DNA of 64,000 nt from Acidobacteriota bacterium. GTDB taxonomy: Bacteria; Acidobacteriota; Terriglobia; Terriglobales; Acidobacteriaceae. The stretch's first letter is position 1; every line of letters begins with the position of its first letter. Under the pieces are notes generated by a model that searched no databases, was not told the DNA's origin, and saw nothing but the letters and a program-made list of their open reading frames with translations. The DNA lies in NCBI GenBank assembly GCA_016196065.1, contig JACPYL010000012.1, positions 682,001 through 746,000 on the forward strand, given 5' to 3'. Below are positions 63,094 through 64,000 of the stretch, piece after piece. The position numbers and the translations under genes are program-made.

Positions 63094-64000
63094 GTGACTG
63101 ACGAATTCAAAGAGATTGCCCATAGCGGCGGTCGCCTCACTATCCGTATAGGAACGGACGACAAGAATCGACGAGGCTACCAGTTAAGTTGGCATCACGA
63201 ACGGCCTGTGGCAGCAGGCATCTTTGCCGTGTACGCTCTTCCCCAAGGAGTCGCGGTTGGACAAATGGATCTCGGAGGAATTGGATCTGTCCCTAATCCG
63301 CCTCCCGTTCGAGGGTGTTTTCAAGTCTTCATTGGCTCGGACAGCGAGGGGAGATACGGTCACGAATGCCCCCTCTGCCAAGGCTACTGGAGAGATCGAG
63401 CGGGAACTCACTTCTGTCCGTATTGCGGTGTCCGTCAAGAAGTACACAACTTTTTGACAAAAGCGCAGAGGTCATACGTTGAGCAATACTGCGCAAAGAT
63501 GCGGGAAGTTCTGGAAGCTGACGTGGACGGAGACTATGTAATTGACATGGACGCGGTTGCGGATGCCGCTGGGAAGGACGGAGAGAAGCCGCCTTTCTAC
63601 TACACCGAGGAGAGCCAACAAAACAAATTCGACTGCAATGCTTGCGGCGCTTTCAACGACATTCTCGGCAAATTTGGATACTGTTCGCGTTGCGGTACGA
63701 GGAACGATCTACAAGAACTAGGCGACAAGATCATTCCCGCGCTACGTGAGCGGATCAATTCCGGCACCGGAGCCTTTGAGACGTGCGTCAAAGAAGTCGT
63801 CGCAGCGTTCGACTCGTTTGTTGGTCAATATGCAGCGCAACTCGTGAATCTTGTTCCACTGACGCCGGGTCGCAGGAACAGACTGACAGAACGACGGTTC
63901 CACAATTTAGAAAACGTCGCAGCGGACATTAAAGAGATATTTGATATTGACATACTCGACGGGATCGACGCTGCCGATCTAGCGTTTGCCAAGCTGATGT
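63094..64000 (+). CDS. Double zinc-ribbon protein, truncated by window end
   Basis: A GTG at 63094 opens a frame that runs to the window edge (302 codons). It has a strand-rich N-terminal domain (about 1-85), a first zinc ribbon CPLC/CPYCG (about 91-113), a helical segment, a second zinc ribbon CNACG/CSRCG (about 179-198) and then a long helical region ending FHNLENVAADIKEIFDIDILDGIDAADLAFAKLM at the edge. It starts divergent from the YTGPGGG gene. The helical tail resembles HEPN-type domains in layout, but the diagnostic RxxxxH motif would lie beyond the window, so no family is claimed. Confidence 0.7.
   Translation, partial: MTDEFKEIAHSGGRLTIRIGTDDKNRRGYQLSWHHERPVAAGIFAVYALPQGVAVGQMDLGGIGSVPNPPPVRGCFQVFIGSDSEGRYGHECPLCQGYWRDRAGTHFCPYCGVRQEVHNFLTKAQRSYVEQYCAKMREVLEADVDGDYVIDMDAVADAAGKDGEKPPFYYTEESQQNKFDCNACGAFNDILGKFGYCSRCGTRNDLQELGDKIIPALRERINSGTGAFETCVKEVVAAFDSFVGQYAAQLVNLVPLTPGRRNRLTERRFHNLENVAADIKEIFDIDILDGIDAADLAFAKLM

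Overview
The window looks like chromosome of an Acidobacteriota (Terriglobia/Koribacter-like) bacterium. This is an inference from gene content: a dnaK-dnaJ-hspR heat-shock set with a HAIR-type operator, many secreted glycoside hydrolases, a REP-associated transposase with its hairpins, and several families of short dispersed hairpin repeats. No rRNA gene is present to settle the taxonomy. Coding density is high and most genes look like ordinary core genome.

Layout. 0-0.5 kb: truncated RAYT-type transposase and REP-like hairpins. 0.6-8.2 kb: dnaK behind a HAIR/-35 promoter, dnaJ, a MarR-GNAT fusion with a palindromic operator, an APC permease and hspR. 8.2-16.2 kb: lipoprotein, STAS protein, LysR regulator divergent from leuA-leuB, glycosyltransferase, HD-GYP response regulator. 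16.3-21.2 kb: exported GH13 alpha-glucosidase, EamA transporter, M20 amidohydrolase, outer-membrane barrel. 21.5-25.1 kb: late haem genes hemE-hemH-hemG. 25.2-31.2 kb: a cytochrome c and a compact protocatechuate operon pcaHGBDC-pobA, with a hotdog thioesterase converging on it.

31.2-44.5 kb: a carbohydrate locus. GH31, GH42 and GH29 enzymes form one operon; divergent from it are a sodium/solute symporter, a small membrane protein and a FucI/AraA-like isomerase; a xylulokinase and a LacI regulator follow. Near-identical LacI-type palindromes lie in the GH31/symporter intergenic region and in front of lacI, so the locus is probably one regulon for a xylose-, galactose- and fucose-bearing polymer such as xyloglucan. 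44.7-47.9 kb: an M20 dipeptidase-like protein and a D-aminoacylase-like lipoprotein.

48.1-60.4 kb: a genomic island of about 12.2 kb in the 3' end of a tRNA-Ser(GCT) gene, bounded by an exact 23-bp repeat of the tRNA end. It carries a FG-GAP lipoprotein, an RHS-repeat protein of 1584 residues whose C-terminal tip has a HEIHH zincin motif, a small exported protein directly after it, an XRE/ImmA-like regulatory pair, and an overlapping operon ending in an excisionase-like protein and a tyrosine recombinase. On the other side of the tRNA, 60.4-64 kb holds a second tyrosine recombinase, a SprT-like metalloprotein, two small proteins (one made of YTGPGGG repeats) and a truncated double zinc-ribbon protein; this is probably part of another mobile or accessory region running past the window.
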